Shown piece by piece: positions 26,985 to 35,269 of a DNA stretch of 64,000 bases. The position numbers were made by a program, and so were the translations under genes. Origin of the DNA: Ktedonospora formicarum (lineage in GTDB: Bacteria; Chloroflexota; Ktedonobacteria; Ktedonobacterales; Ktedonobacteraceae); NCBI RefSeq assembly GCF_016587355.1, contig NZ_BNJF01000007.1, positions 1 through 64,000 of the forward strand, read 5' to 3'. Numbering within the stretch: the first letter of the stretch is position 1; every line of letters starts with the position of its first letter. The notes below the pieces were generated by a model. That model had not been told where the DNA came from. It did no database searches and worked only from the letters and a program-made list of their open reading frames with translations.

Positions 26985-28982
26985 TTAGTCGAGCATGGCA
27001 CGGCGGACCTCGATAACCTGATCACGCAACTGGGCTGCTTTCTCAAATTCGAGTTGCTTGGCAGCGGTACGCATCTGGGATTCCAGGTCCTTAATCAGGC
27101 GCAGCGCCTCGTTCTTGGGGATACCTGCTGTTGTGGCAACCTTCTTACCATCGCTACTGGCGGCCTCCTCTGCGGTACCAGACATGGCCTTCAGGCGCTC
27201 CGAAAGCGTCTTGACCTCTTTCTTGATGCCGCGCGGGGTGATATGATGCCGTTCATTATACTGCGTCTGGATCTCACGACGGCGATTCGTCTCGTCGATG
27301 GCATTACGCATTGAGCGCGTGACGTTATCAGCATACATGATGACCTGCCCCTCAACGTGGCGAGCCGCACGCCCTATAGTCTGGATAAGCGAGCCTTCCG
27401 AGCGCAGGAAGCCTTCTTTATCAGCGTCCAGAATGGCGACCAGGGAGACTTCCGGCAGGTCCAGGCCCTCACGCAGCAGGTTGATACCAACCACCACATC
27501 ATATATACCCAGGCGCAGATCGCGCAGAATCTCAATACGCTCAATGGTGTCGATCTCCGAGTGCAAGTAGTGAACCTTGATATTCAATTCCTGCATATAA
27601 TCGGCTAGATCCTCGGACATCTTCTTGGTGAGCGTGGTTACCAGCACACGCTGCCCCTTCTCAACGCGTACGCGCACCTCAGCCAATAGATCATCAATCT
27701 GTCCACGCGTCGGACGAACGCTGATCTCCGGGTCAATCAAACCGGTTGGGCGAATAATCTGCTCCACAATGGCCTGACTATGTTCTTGTTCAAAGGGACC
27801 CGGCGTTGCCGAGACAAAGAGGGCCTGACTCAACTCCCGCTCAAATTCGGGGAAGGTGAGTGGACGATTATCCAGGGCGGAGGGCAGGCGGAAGCCATAA
27901 TCTACCAGGACCTGTTTACGCGAGCGGTCACCCGCGAACATGCCGCGCACCTGCGGCAGCGCGATATGCGACTCATCTACAACCAGCAGGAAATCTTCGG
28001 GCATATAATCGAGCAGTGTCCAGGGCTGCTCACCCGCCCCCCGACCCGCGAGGTGGCGTGAGTAGTTCTCAACACCCGAGCAGATACCTGTTTCGCGTAA
28101 CATCTCCAGGTCGAAGTTTGTGCGCTGCTTCAAGCGCGCATGCTCCAACAACTTTCCCTCTGTCTCCAACTCATCCAGGCGCTGCTCTAGCTCCCCTTCG
28201 ATAGCCTTGATCGCCTCATTCATACGCTCTTGCGTCGTAACCCAGTGCTTGGCGGGGTAGATGTCGAGGCGCTGACGCCGTCCCAGGACCTCACCCGTCA
28301 GAGGATCAATCTCGGTCATGCGCTCAATCTCGTCGCCAAAGAACTCGATGCGTACCGCGACATCCTCATACGCCGGGAAGATCTCAAGCACGTCTCCGCG
28401 CACCCTGAAGCGTCCACGTATAAAGTTGGCATCGTTACGCTCATACTGGATCGAGATCAGGTGGCGCAGAATTTTATCACGGCGCCGCTCCTCACCTGCC
28501 TTCAGCGTCAGGACAACCTCGCCATACTCCTCGGGACTGCCCAGACCATAGATACAGGAGACTGAAGCGACAATCAAAACATCCTTGCGCTCAAAGAGGC
28601 TACGCGTAGCCGAGAGACGCAGTTTCTCAATCTCCTCGTTGAGCATACTCTCTTTCTCAACATAGGTATCGGTACGCGCGATATACGCCTCTGGCTGGTA
28701 GTAGTCATAATAGGAAACAAAATACTCAACGGCATTATTAGGGAAGAATTCTTTATATTCACTATAGAGCTGGGCCGCCAGTGTTTTATTGGGGGCAAGG
28801 ACCAGGGTTGGTTTCTGCACCTGCTCAACAACCTTGGCGACGGTATATGTCTTGCCACTACCAGTTACACCTAGCAAGGTCTGGTAACGATAGTTATTCC
28901 GAATACCTTCTACAAGTTGCGCAACCGCTGTTGGCTGATCGCCTGTAGGCTCAAAGGGTGACTCCACTTTAAAATCTGGCAT
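26985..28982 (-). CDS. uvrB: Excinuclease ABC subunit B
   Basis: About 665 residues from the ATG at 28982 (MPDFKVESPFEPTGDQP). The track start at 29024 lies inside a family A repeat and is unlikely. Helicase motif I reads GVTGSGKTYT near residue 40. The beta-hairpin region with YYDYYQPEAY, motif II DESH, and a C-terminal UVR coiled coil (KDLESQMRTAAKQLEFEKAA) are all present. UvrB verifies damage after UvrA loading and recruits UvrC in nucleotide excision repair. Neither uvrA nor uvrC lies in the window. Confidence 0.96.
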   Translation of the reverse strand: MPDFKVESPFEPTGDQPTAVAQLVEGIRNNYRYQTLLGVTGSGKTYTVAKVVEQVQKPTLVLAPNKTLAAQLYSEYKEFFPNNAVEYFVSYYDYYQPEAYIARTDTYVEKESMLNEEIEKLRLSATRSLFERKDVLIVASVSCIYGLGSPEEYGEVVLTLKAGEERRRDKILRHLISIQYERNDANFIRGRFRVRGDVLEIFPAYEDVAVRIEFFGDEIERMTEIDPLTGEVLGRRQRLDIYPAKHWVTTQERMNEAIKAIEGELEQRLDELETEGKLLEHARLKQRTNFDLEMLRETGICSGVENYSRHLAGRGAGEQPWTLLDYMPEDFLLVVDESHIALPQVRGMFAGDRSRKQVLVDYGFRLPSALDNRPLTFPEFERELSQALFVSATPGPFEQEHSQAIVEQIIRPTGLIDPEISVRPTRGQIDDLLAEVRVRVEKGQRVLVTTLTKKMSEDLADYMQELNIKVHYLHSEIDTIERIEILRDLRLGIYDVVVGINLLREGLDLPEVSLVAILDADKEGFLRSEGSLIQTIGRAARHVEGQVIMYADNVTRSMRNAIDETNRRREIQTQYNERHHITPRGIKKEVKTLSERLKAMSGTAEEAASSDGKKVATTAGIPKNEALRLIKDLESQMRTAAKQLEFEKAAQLRDQVIEVRRAMLD

Positions 28983-29009
28983 AAGCGCTGCAACCCCACG
29001 ATCTCTTTG

Positions 29010-29044
29010 CGAAAACCTAAGCACGTCAGCGACGTTGGTTTTCG
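29010..29044. repeat. Family A repeat upstream of uvrB
   Basis: CGAAAACCTAAGC, ACGTCAGCGA, then CGTTGGTTTTCG: both ends of the family A unit are present. Confidence 0.65.
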
Positions 29045-29371
29045 AAGATGACCTCTATCTTCTCATGACACTATAGAATATTATTTCAAAATCCCGCCCA
29101 TTATATCATGATTCCGCCTCCGCGTACATGCATGAGCCCTCCATAAATCACCTGCTCACCTTGAGCTCATCTTCCCTTCTTTGAAGAGCAGACACCACAC
29201 ACCACTCTGGAATTGTCGACCAGTTCACAGCATTTTAGCAGGAATATGGTACACTAGAGGACAGAATGCTGAGCAGACCGCTCCTGGTGTTGAGGGGGGA
29301 GCGCGCAAAGGATAATTCCTGAGATCGAGAGGCGGGGCAACCAGGAAACGTGCGATACAACAACTACTCCT

Positions 29372-29468
29372 TATTCGGAAACCTGAATGCGCCGTGTCCC
29401 CATATGGGGGTCGCGGCTAGTGCTGACCCCCATATGGGGACACGGCAGCGGCGTTGGTTTTCGGATAA
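29372..29468. repeat. Family A repeat carrying a nested 21-bp inverted repeat
   Basis: The ends CGGAAACCTGAATGC and GCGGCGTTGGTTTTCGG are family A. Between them a perfect 21-bp inverted repeat (29392-29412 and 29425-29445, with core CCCCATATGGGG) brackets GCGGCTAGTGCT. The 500-base gap between uvrB and the zinc-ribbon gene holds no gene. Confidence 0.7.
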
Positions 29469-29485
29469 GACTAAGGAGAAAACAC

Positions 29486-30676
29486 GTGCAACCCCTCTAC
29501 TGTCCCAACTGTGGAGCCGGAACCTCGACGGCGAGCCGCTACTGTCCCCGCTGTGGCGAAGATCTCCTTGCACGTCAGAGCGCGCTCGACTCGAATGTCC
29601 AGACGCAAGATCGGGCCACGCCACTCCCGGTCGCGCCATTCTCACCCATGACCCCACCTGCCTCCCCTCGCCCCACCAGTGAACCCGGCTTCGCGCCTGC
29701 ACATCCCCCACAAGGCGGGATGCCTGGCTATCAACCAGTCCAGCCCGCGACCCCTCCTCCACCCTCACGGCGCGCGCGAGGAGGCTTAGGCAAGATCTTC
29801 CTCATCATCGTGTTAGTACTCGCCTTCCTGAGCTCTGGCGGCTATATCGCATACGCTCTGCTGTCGGGTAATGCCACACAGCCCCAGATTACCTCGCGGA
29901 CGCTCAACACCACGGTCAAGTATGCTGGTATTGACGTCACTATCACGCAACTTGAACAGGCCACAAGCTTCACAGATGATCCACACTCTAGCAGCGATGG
30001 CATGTTACGTATCCACCTTCAGGCCGAAAATAAGACCTCCGTCCCAACGAACATGGTTTATAGTGAGATCACGCGGCTGGTCCTCCCAGGCGGAAAAATC
30101 GTTACGCCCACATACGTCAATGGGAATGCCGGTCTGGCAGCAGGGAAGAGCCATAGTGACTACGTGGACTTCGCCGTCGCCAGTAACACCAACCTCGACA
30201 AGCTTGCTCTCCGCCTGGGAGGCCCAAAAGATGCTCAGATGGATCTTCCATTGAGCACACGGGCTGACCTGAGCGAGTATCAGCCACACAGCACCAAGAT
30301 TGGGAAACCCCTTGAGTCTAAGACATCCTTCTATGGCTTGAACTGGACCCTGGACAGCGCGAATACCCAATGGTGCATCGATGGAAAGCAGGCCGAGAAG
30401 GGAATGCGCTTTGTGGTCGTCAATCTCACAGTGGCTAGTACCCTGGAACAGACCGCTATCCCCGGCTCTCCCTTCGACTACGCACGCCTCAAGGCCGGAG
30501 GAACAACTGCTACTCCCAGCCAGAGCACACTCCCAGTTTCCTTCGAGAAGGGGAAAAGCACACAGGGTACCATCACATTCCAGGTGCCCCAGAACCAGAC
30601 CAGCCTGACTCTGAGCCTCGAACCAGGGGCCAATAGCGGCTTCGATAGCGCGCAGGTGACCTTCACCCTCCCCTGA
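29486..30676 (+). CDS. Zinc-ribbon membrane protein with a DUF4352-like domain
   Basis: 396 residues from the GTG at 29486, which has AAGGAG eight bases upstream; the longer reading to 29387 runs through a repeat. The N-terminus is a zinc ribbon (YCPNCG ... YCPRCG). A Pro-rich linker follows, then one membrane span (GKIFLIIVLVLAFLSSGGYI). The C-terminal extracytoplasmic part has the paired strand pattern of DUF4352 immunoglobulin-like domains (TVKYAGIDVTITQ and GLNWTLDSANTQW). Function is unknown. Confidence 0.7.
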   Translation: MQPLYCPNCGAGTSTASRYCPRCGEDLLARQSALDSNVQTQDRATPLPVAPFSPMTPPASPRPTSEPGFAPAHPPQGGMPGYQPVQPATPPPPSRRARGGLGKIFLIIVLVLAFLSSGGYIAYALLSGNATQPQITSRTLNTTVKYAGIDVTITQLEQATSFTDDPHSSSDGMLRIHLQAENKTSVPTNMVYSEITRLVLPGGKIVTPTYVNGNAGLAAGKSHSDYVDFAVASNTNLDKLALRLGGPKDAQMDLPLSTRADLSEYQPHSTKIGKPLESKTSFYGLNWTLDSANTQWCIDGKQAEKGMRFVVVNLTVASTLEQTAIPGSPFDYARLKAGGTTATPSQSTLPVSFEKGKSTQGTITFQVPQNQTSLTLSLEPGANSGFDSAQVTFTLP

Positions 30677-30733
30677 GCTCTTATAGCGACACATATGCAG
30701 GCACCAAGTCTCAGCCAACACTGCGGCAATAAT

Positions 30734-30783
30734 GAAGAAGAGAGGTGGGGTGAGTCAAGCGACTCACCCCACCTCTCTTCTTC
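30734..30783. terminator. Perfect 23-bp hairpin with AAGC loop
   Basis: Arms at 30734-30756 and 30761-30783 between the zinc-ribbon gene and the convergent coiled-coil gene, so probably bidirectional. Confidence 0.82.
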
Positions 30784-30863
30784 GTATGCAGTGACTGTGC
30801 GTGGAGAGATCTAGATGCGGTCCATGATCCTCTTAACACAGGTAGATCACATGTTGCTACGAC

Positions 30864-31370
30864 CTACTCCAGGATATAGCTACCGGAGAGCTCACGGCGA
30901 AGTGTCGCCTTCTGCTCTTCATCGATAGGCTCTTGCGCCTTCTCTTTGGTTGGCCCATTCCAGACCGATAACGGGCTGGTTGTTTGGGCCTCAAACTCCT
31001 TCAGCATAATCTCTTCGAGGAAAGGCGTCTTCTGTGGATCGACTGACTGTGCCACCTTCTCCTCTTCACCCTTCGTCTCTTTCTCAGCCTTCTCCATTTC
31101 GGGGACCGGCTGATACTCGGCCAGAGGGGTTGCGGGCACATCAACAAGCGGCTCAATGGCTACTACTGGCATTGGCGACGAATCGCTTGAAGCGGCAAGC
31201 AACTCGTCGACATTGAGCGCGAAACGCTGCCCATTGATATCGAGATACATACCACGCCCTTCTCGCAATTCAGCGAGTTGGCGCTTGAGTTCGCGATTCT
31301 GCTCTTCCAATTCTGCCATCGCCTGCTGCTGTTGCTTCACTGCCTGCAAAAGAGGCTCAAAACCACCCAT
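30864..31370 (-). CDS. Hypothetical coiled-coil protein
   Basis: 168 residues. The first 40 residues form a heptad-rich coiled coil (LLQAVKQQQQAMAELEEQNR and onward). The middle is Pro- and Glu-rich, and the end is acidic. There is no signal peptide or membrane span. A conserved-looking MYLDINGQRFALNVDELL segment follows the coil. I recognise no family; a structural or adaptor role is only a guess. Confidence 0.6.
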   Translation of the reverse strand: MGGFEPLLQAVKQQQQAMAELEEQNRELKRQLAELREGRGMYLDINGQRFALNVDELLAASSDSSPMPVVAIEPLVDVPATPLAEYQPVPEMEKAEKETKGEEEKVAQSVDPQKTPFLEEIMLKEFEAQTTSPLSVWNGPTKEKAQEPIDEEQKATLRRELSGSYILE

Positions 31371-32053
31371 AACAAACTCCTTCTAACATGCTCCAAATAG
31401 CAGATAGGCAAACCTGGGTTTCTACTTCTCCCTGGGCTCCATCCTAAAAAACGGTACACGCCTGCTAATTTGGCGTAAATAGTCCCATTGTTCCTGTACA
31501 TAAGATAACGTATGGATACTCCTTGCGGTTGAAGTATCCACCCAAATGTCATAGGGGCATAGGACATGCGTCACAGTATTTCTTCTTGCCTTGTTTTCTA
31601 CCAGGATGCAACGCGAGCTCATCCCTTTAGTCAGCTATAGAGACGACTCAATGCTGGTATGAGTAACAATTCTTATTGCCTACCTAAAAACAGGCACCGG
31701 CAAATATATCCACATATGGGCCCAAACATTATAGAATTATTACCCTTTCAGCAACGCGTAAGTTGCTGTACAATGTGTATGTGATACCAGCCCATAGCAC
31801 CTTGTCACAGGCGCAAAAGGGCCACGCCTAGCGACACCTGAGCGCGCATTGGGGGCGTGAGATGTGGTAGCATAAACATAAACCATATACACTGTTCTAC
31901 TCTGCCCGGTCGATCTTCTCGGCGGAGCCCTTGGCATGAGCAATCATGCTTCACCCAGCATAAGAGGCGGTTCTACGATGATCCTCCTGGGGCAGCGCAA
32001 TGCATGTGGATACATTCTCATCTCAGCGTCGAGTGAAAAAGGAAATAGTAAAC
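31371..32053. other. 680-base gap, no feature recognised
   Basis: AT-richer than the flanking genes. I found no ORF with a ribosome site, no repeat of family A or B, and no tRNA-like fold. It must contain the aldolase promoter and could hold an RNA gene I cannot recognise. Confidence 0.35.
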
Positions 32054-32977
32054 ATGAACGACCGTATTCGAGAAATTTTAAGCTGGTATGCCAGCGAGAA
32101 TCCTGGTGTACGCACAAATCTGGCCCGTATGCTTAATCATGGGCGCCTTGCTGGCACAGGTAAAATGGTTATTCTGCCCGTAGACCAGGGCTTCGAGCAT
32201 GGACCCGCGCGCAGTTTCGCGCCCAATCCCGCTGGTTACGATCCCCGTTATCATTTCCAACTGGCAATTGAGGCCGGTTGTAATGCATATGCCGCCCCCC
32301 TGGGCTTCCTGGAGGCAGGCGCGTCGGAGTTCGCAGGCGACATTCCGCTGATCCTCAAATGCAACAACCATGATATCCTCAACGACGAGCGTGATCCGAT
32401 TTCAGCGGTCACCGCTGGCGTCGAGGATGCCCTGCGCCTGGGTTGTGTCGCTATCGGCTTCACGATCTATCCAGGATCTTCCGAGCGCACCATCATGTAT
32501 GAGCAGTTGCGAGAACTGGCACGCGAGGCAAAGGACGCAGGCCTGGCCGTTGTGGTCTGGTCCTACCCACGCGGTAGCGCCCTGAGCAAAGAGGGTGAGA
32601 CGGCCCTCGATGTCGTGACCTACGCCGCGCAGATTGCGGCTCAGCTTGGCGCGGACATCATCAAGGTAAAACTGCCTAGCGCGAAGATCGAGTTGCCAGA
32701 GGCTCAGAAGGTCTACCAGAAGTATGAGATCCCGACCGAGACGCTGGCCGAGCGCGTACAGCATGTTATCCAGAGCTCGTTCGATGGTCGCCGCATCGTG
32801 ATCTTCTCCGGTGGCGCAGCCGCTAGCGATGAACAGGTCTTCAACGAAGTGCGCGGCATCCGCGATGGCGGCGGCTTCGGCTCGATCATGGGCCGCAACT
32901 CATTCCAGCGCAAGAAGGAAGACGCGCTCAAGTTCCTGGGCACCATCATGGGTATCTACGAAGGCTCTGTAAAGTAA
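32054..32977 (+). CDS. Class I aldolase of the FbaB/DhnA type
   Basis: 307 residues from the ATG at 32054 (AAGGAAATAG upstream). The fold belongs to the DhnA-type class I aldolases. The phosphate or substrate loop DQGFEHG is near residue 48, and the Schiff-base lysine is in DIIKVKLPSA near residue 205. The family includes archaeal-type fructose-bisphosphate aldolase and ADH synthase (2-amino-3,7-dideoxyheptulosonate synthase). Fructose-1,6-bisphosphate aldolase is the likelier identity by length and by the FSGGAAASDEQ motif, but the substrate cannot be proven here. Confidence 0.82.
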   Translation: MNDRIREILSWYASENPGVRTNLARMLNHGRLAGTGKMVILPVDQGFEHGPARSFAPNPAGYDPRYHFQLAIEAGCNAYAAPLGFLEAGASEFAGDIPLILKCNNHDILNDERDPISAVTAGVEDALRLGCVAIGFTIYPGSSERTIMYEQLRELAREAKDAGLAVVVWSYPRGSALSKEGETALDVVTYAAQIAAQLGADIIKVKLPSAKIELPEAQKVYQKYEIPTETLAERVQHVIQSSFDGRRIVIFSGGAAASDEQVFNEVRGIRDGGGFGSIMGRNSFQRKKEDALKFLGTIMGIYEGSVK

Positions 32978-33137
32978 CGCCTTCCAGGTAGTATCCAACA
33001 CAGATACGTAGGCGTTCTCGCGATGTGGAGGCGTGGCGAATAATTCATCGGCACGCCCCTGGCGGGAACGCTTCTTTCACATCAGCGTCCCTTTCTCTCC
33101 CCTTTGCCCTCACGCCTGGTATAGAAAGGACTGGCCT

Positions 33138-35240
33138 ATGAGCACTCCCCGCGTCTTCACGCTTGATGATATTTGGGCACTACGCGACCTGACTTCGCTC
33201 GCGGTTTCCCCCGATGGCAGGCGCGTCGTCTTTGAACTCCAGGGCTTTGTGCGCGAACAGGATACCAACCGCAGCACGCTCCATCTTCTCCATCTCGACG
33301 AATACGGTCACGCGCAAGGCGGGCCACGCAGCCTGACTTTGAGCACCAAAAGCGCGACCGCGCCTGTCTGGGCACCCGATAATCGTCGCCTGCTCTTCCT
33401 CTCCGACCGCGAGGGTGAGTATCCTCAACTCTGGCTTATCGATACTGATGGCGGCGAGGCCTGCCAGCTTACGAATATGCTCTATGGCGTGCAGGAGGCG
33501 GCCTGGTCGCCCGATGGCGGATGGATTACCTTCGCAGCATACGCCGATCCTGAGCGCAACGACGATGAACTGCTCACCGGGCGCGCAAGCCTGGATGACG
33601 AGGCACGCCAGAAGCGCAGGGAGCAACAGCGCTACCGCTTGCATACCACTACCGACCTTGATTACCGCCGCGATGGTCGAGGCTACTTCGATACCTTTTC
33701 CCACCTCTTTCTTCTGTCGGCTCCCAGCGGAACTGAACCCGCGCCGGATGCTTCTGTACGCCGCCTGACGAGTGGGCGCTATGAACACACTCAGCCCGCC
33801 TGGACGCCTGATAGCCTGGAGATTAGCTTCCTGAGCAATCGACACGAAGATCGATTCGCAGGCAACTGCGCCACGGATCTGTGGGTGCTTAACATCGAGA
33901 CAGGTGAGGAACGCTGTCTGACCGAAGGCGATCTGGAGATTACCTGCTACTCCTGGTCCCCTGATGGACAAGCGGCTCTGGCGGTTGGGGAACAGCGCAA
34001 AAAACTGGAGCACAGCCTGGCTCGCCTCTATCTCATCACACGCCAGGGCAATTCTGGAGATCATCCTCTCTGCCTGACCCCTGACCTGGATCTGACGACC
34101 GCACCCTTAGTTGGTAACTACTTTGGGACACCCGGCCCCTACCGGCCCCAATGGAGTACCGATAGCCAGCAGGTCTACTTTCTCGCCGCTGAGCGCGGGC
34201 ACGTCAATCTCTATCACCTGGACATTGTCTGGCGCACCCTGACCCAATTGTCGCAGGCAAGCGCCATCACCTTCCTTGCCCTTCTGTCCGGCGAACGTGG
34301 GCTGATCCTAACACGCGAGGATGCCACCCGTCCCTTCGAGCTCTACCATCTGCCGCTCACTGAACAGGGCGCGGGTGAGCCTACACGCCTGACCTCGCTC
34401 TACGAGAACATCGTACGCGACTATCATTGGCCTGTGAAGGAAAAGTTTAGCTTTGAGGGCGCGAACGGCGATGAGATCGATGGCTGGCTAGTCTATCCAT
34501 TGGGAGCACGCGAAGGCGTACGCTATCCCCTGGCTGTCGAAGTGCATGGAGGCCCCCACTGGGCTTATGGCGACGGGCTCGATCCCTTCGATGCCTATCT
34601 CGCAGGTCGGGGCTTCGCTGTTTTCTACTGCAACCCACATGGCAGCACTGGGCATGGTGAGGCATTCCTGCGTAGCGTCCTGGGTGACTGGGGTGGCAAA
34701 GACTTCGAAGACATTATGCGCGGCGTGGATGCCTGTATCGCGCGCGGTGTAGCTGATCCAGAACGACTCGCGATCACAGGCTACAGTTATGGTGGCTATA
34801 TGAGTATGTATGCTATTGGACATACCGAGCGCTTCAAAGCGGCGGTCCCATGCGCGGGCGTCTCTAATCTTACCACCTTTATCGGAACCTCAGATATTGG
34901 CTACAGGCAGATATATGAGATTCAGGGCTATCCCTGGGATGAGGAGCGGCAAGACTATTATCGTGAGCGCTCACCCCTCAACGCAGCCGCTCGCGTTACG
35001 GCCCCCACTCGCTTCATTCATCCCGAAAACGACCGGCGATGCCCCATCGGGCAGTCTGAGGAGTTCTATACAGCGCTCAAGCTCATGGGCAACATCCCGG
35101 TCGAACTGGTGCGCATGCCCGGTGCCTGGCATGGTGGCACGCCGAAACCCAGTCAGGCGCTCGCCATGTGGGCCTCCACCCTGGAGTGGTTCGAGCGCTA
35201 TATCGATATTCGTCCCGAAGAGTACGATCATCATCTCTAG
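33138..35240 (+). CDS. S9 serine peptidase (acylaminoacyl/dipeptidyl type), first of a tandem pair
   Basis: 700 residues from the ATG at 33138 (AAAGGA upstream); the longer reading to 33033 is not supported. The N-terminal half is a beta-propeller with repeats around WSPDG. The C-terminal alpha/beta-hydrolase domain carries GYSYGGY with the serine near residue 551. The aspartate lies near 631 (HPENDRR) and the histidine near 666 (GAWHGG). No signal peptide is visible, so it is probably cytosolic peptide degradation. It is followed 29 bases later by a paralogue. Confidence 0.9.
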   Translation: MSTPRVFTLDDIWALRDLTSLAVSPDGRRVVFELQGFVREQDTNRSTLHLLHLDEYGHAQGGPRSLTLSTKSATAPVWAPDNRRLLFLSDREGEYPQLWLIDTDGGEACQLTNMLYGVQEAAWSPDGGWITFAAYADPERNDDELLTGRASLDDEARQKRREQQRYRLHTTTDLDYRRDGRGYFDTFSHLFLLSAPSGTEPAPDASVRRLTSGRYEHTQPAWTPDSLEISFLSNRHEDRFAGNCATDLWVLNIETGEERCLTEGDLEITCYSWSPDGQAALAVGEQRKKLEHSLARLYLITRQGNSGDHPLCLTPDLDLTTAPLVGNYFGTPGPYRPQWSTDSQQVYFLAAERGHVNLYHLDIVWRTLTQLSQASAITFLALLSGERGLILTREDATRPFELYHLPLTEQGAGEPTRLTSLYENIVRDYHWPVKEKFSFEGANGDEIDGWLVYPLGAREGVRYPLAVEVHGGPHWAYGDGLDPFDAYLAGRGFAVFYCNPHGSTGHGEAFLRSVLGDWGGKDFEDIMRGVDACIARGVADPERLAITGYSYGGYMSMYAIGHTERFKAAVPCAGVSNLTTFIGTSDIGYRQIYEIQGYPWDEERQDYYRERSPLNAAARVTAPTRFIHPENDRRCPIGQSEEFYTALKLMGNIPVELVRMPGAWHGGTPKPSQALAMWASTLEWFERYIDIRPEEYDHHL

Positions 35241-35269
35241 AGTATAGCTGAGAAAGGACTCTTTTTAAG

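Noticed and set aside
28983..29024. Upstream start of uvrB
   Set aside because: It falls in a family A repeat; MPDF at 28982 matches the usual UvrB N-terminus.
29387..29485. Extended start of the zinc-ribbon protein
   Set aside because: The extra residues come from the family A repeat; GTG at 29486 has AAGGAG.
31740..31943. 67-residue ORF on the minus strand in the 680-base gap
   Set aside because: No ribosome site and composition typical of a chance frame.
33033..33137. N-terminal extension of the first S9 peptidase
   Set aside because: No homology-like sequence and a better ribosome site before 33138.
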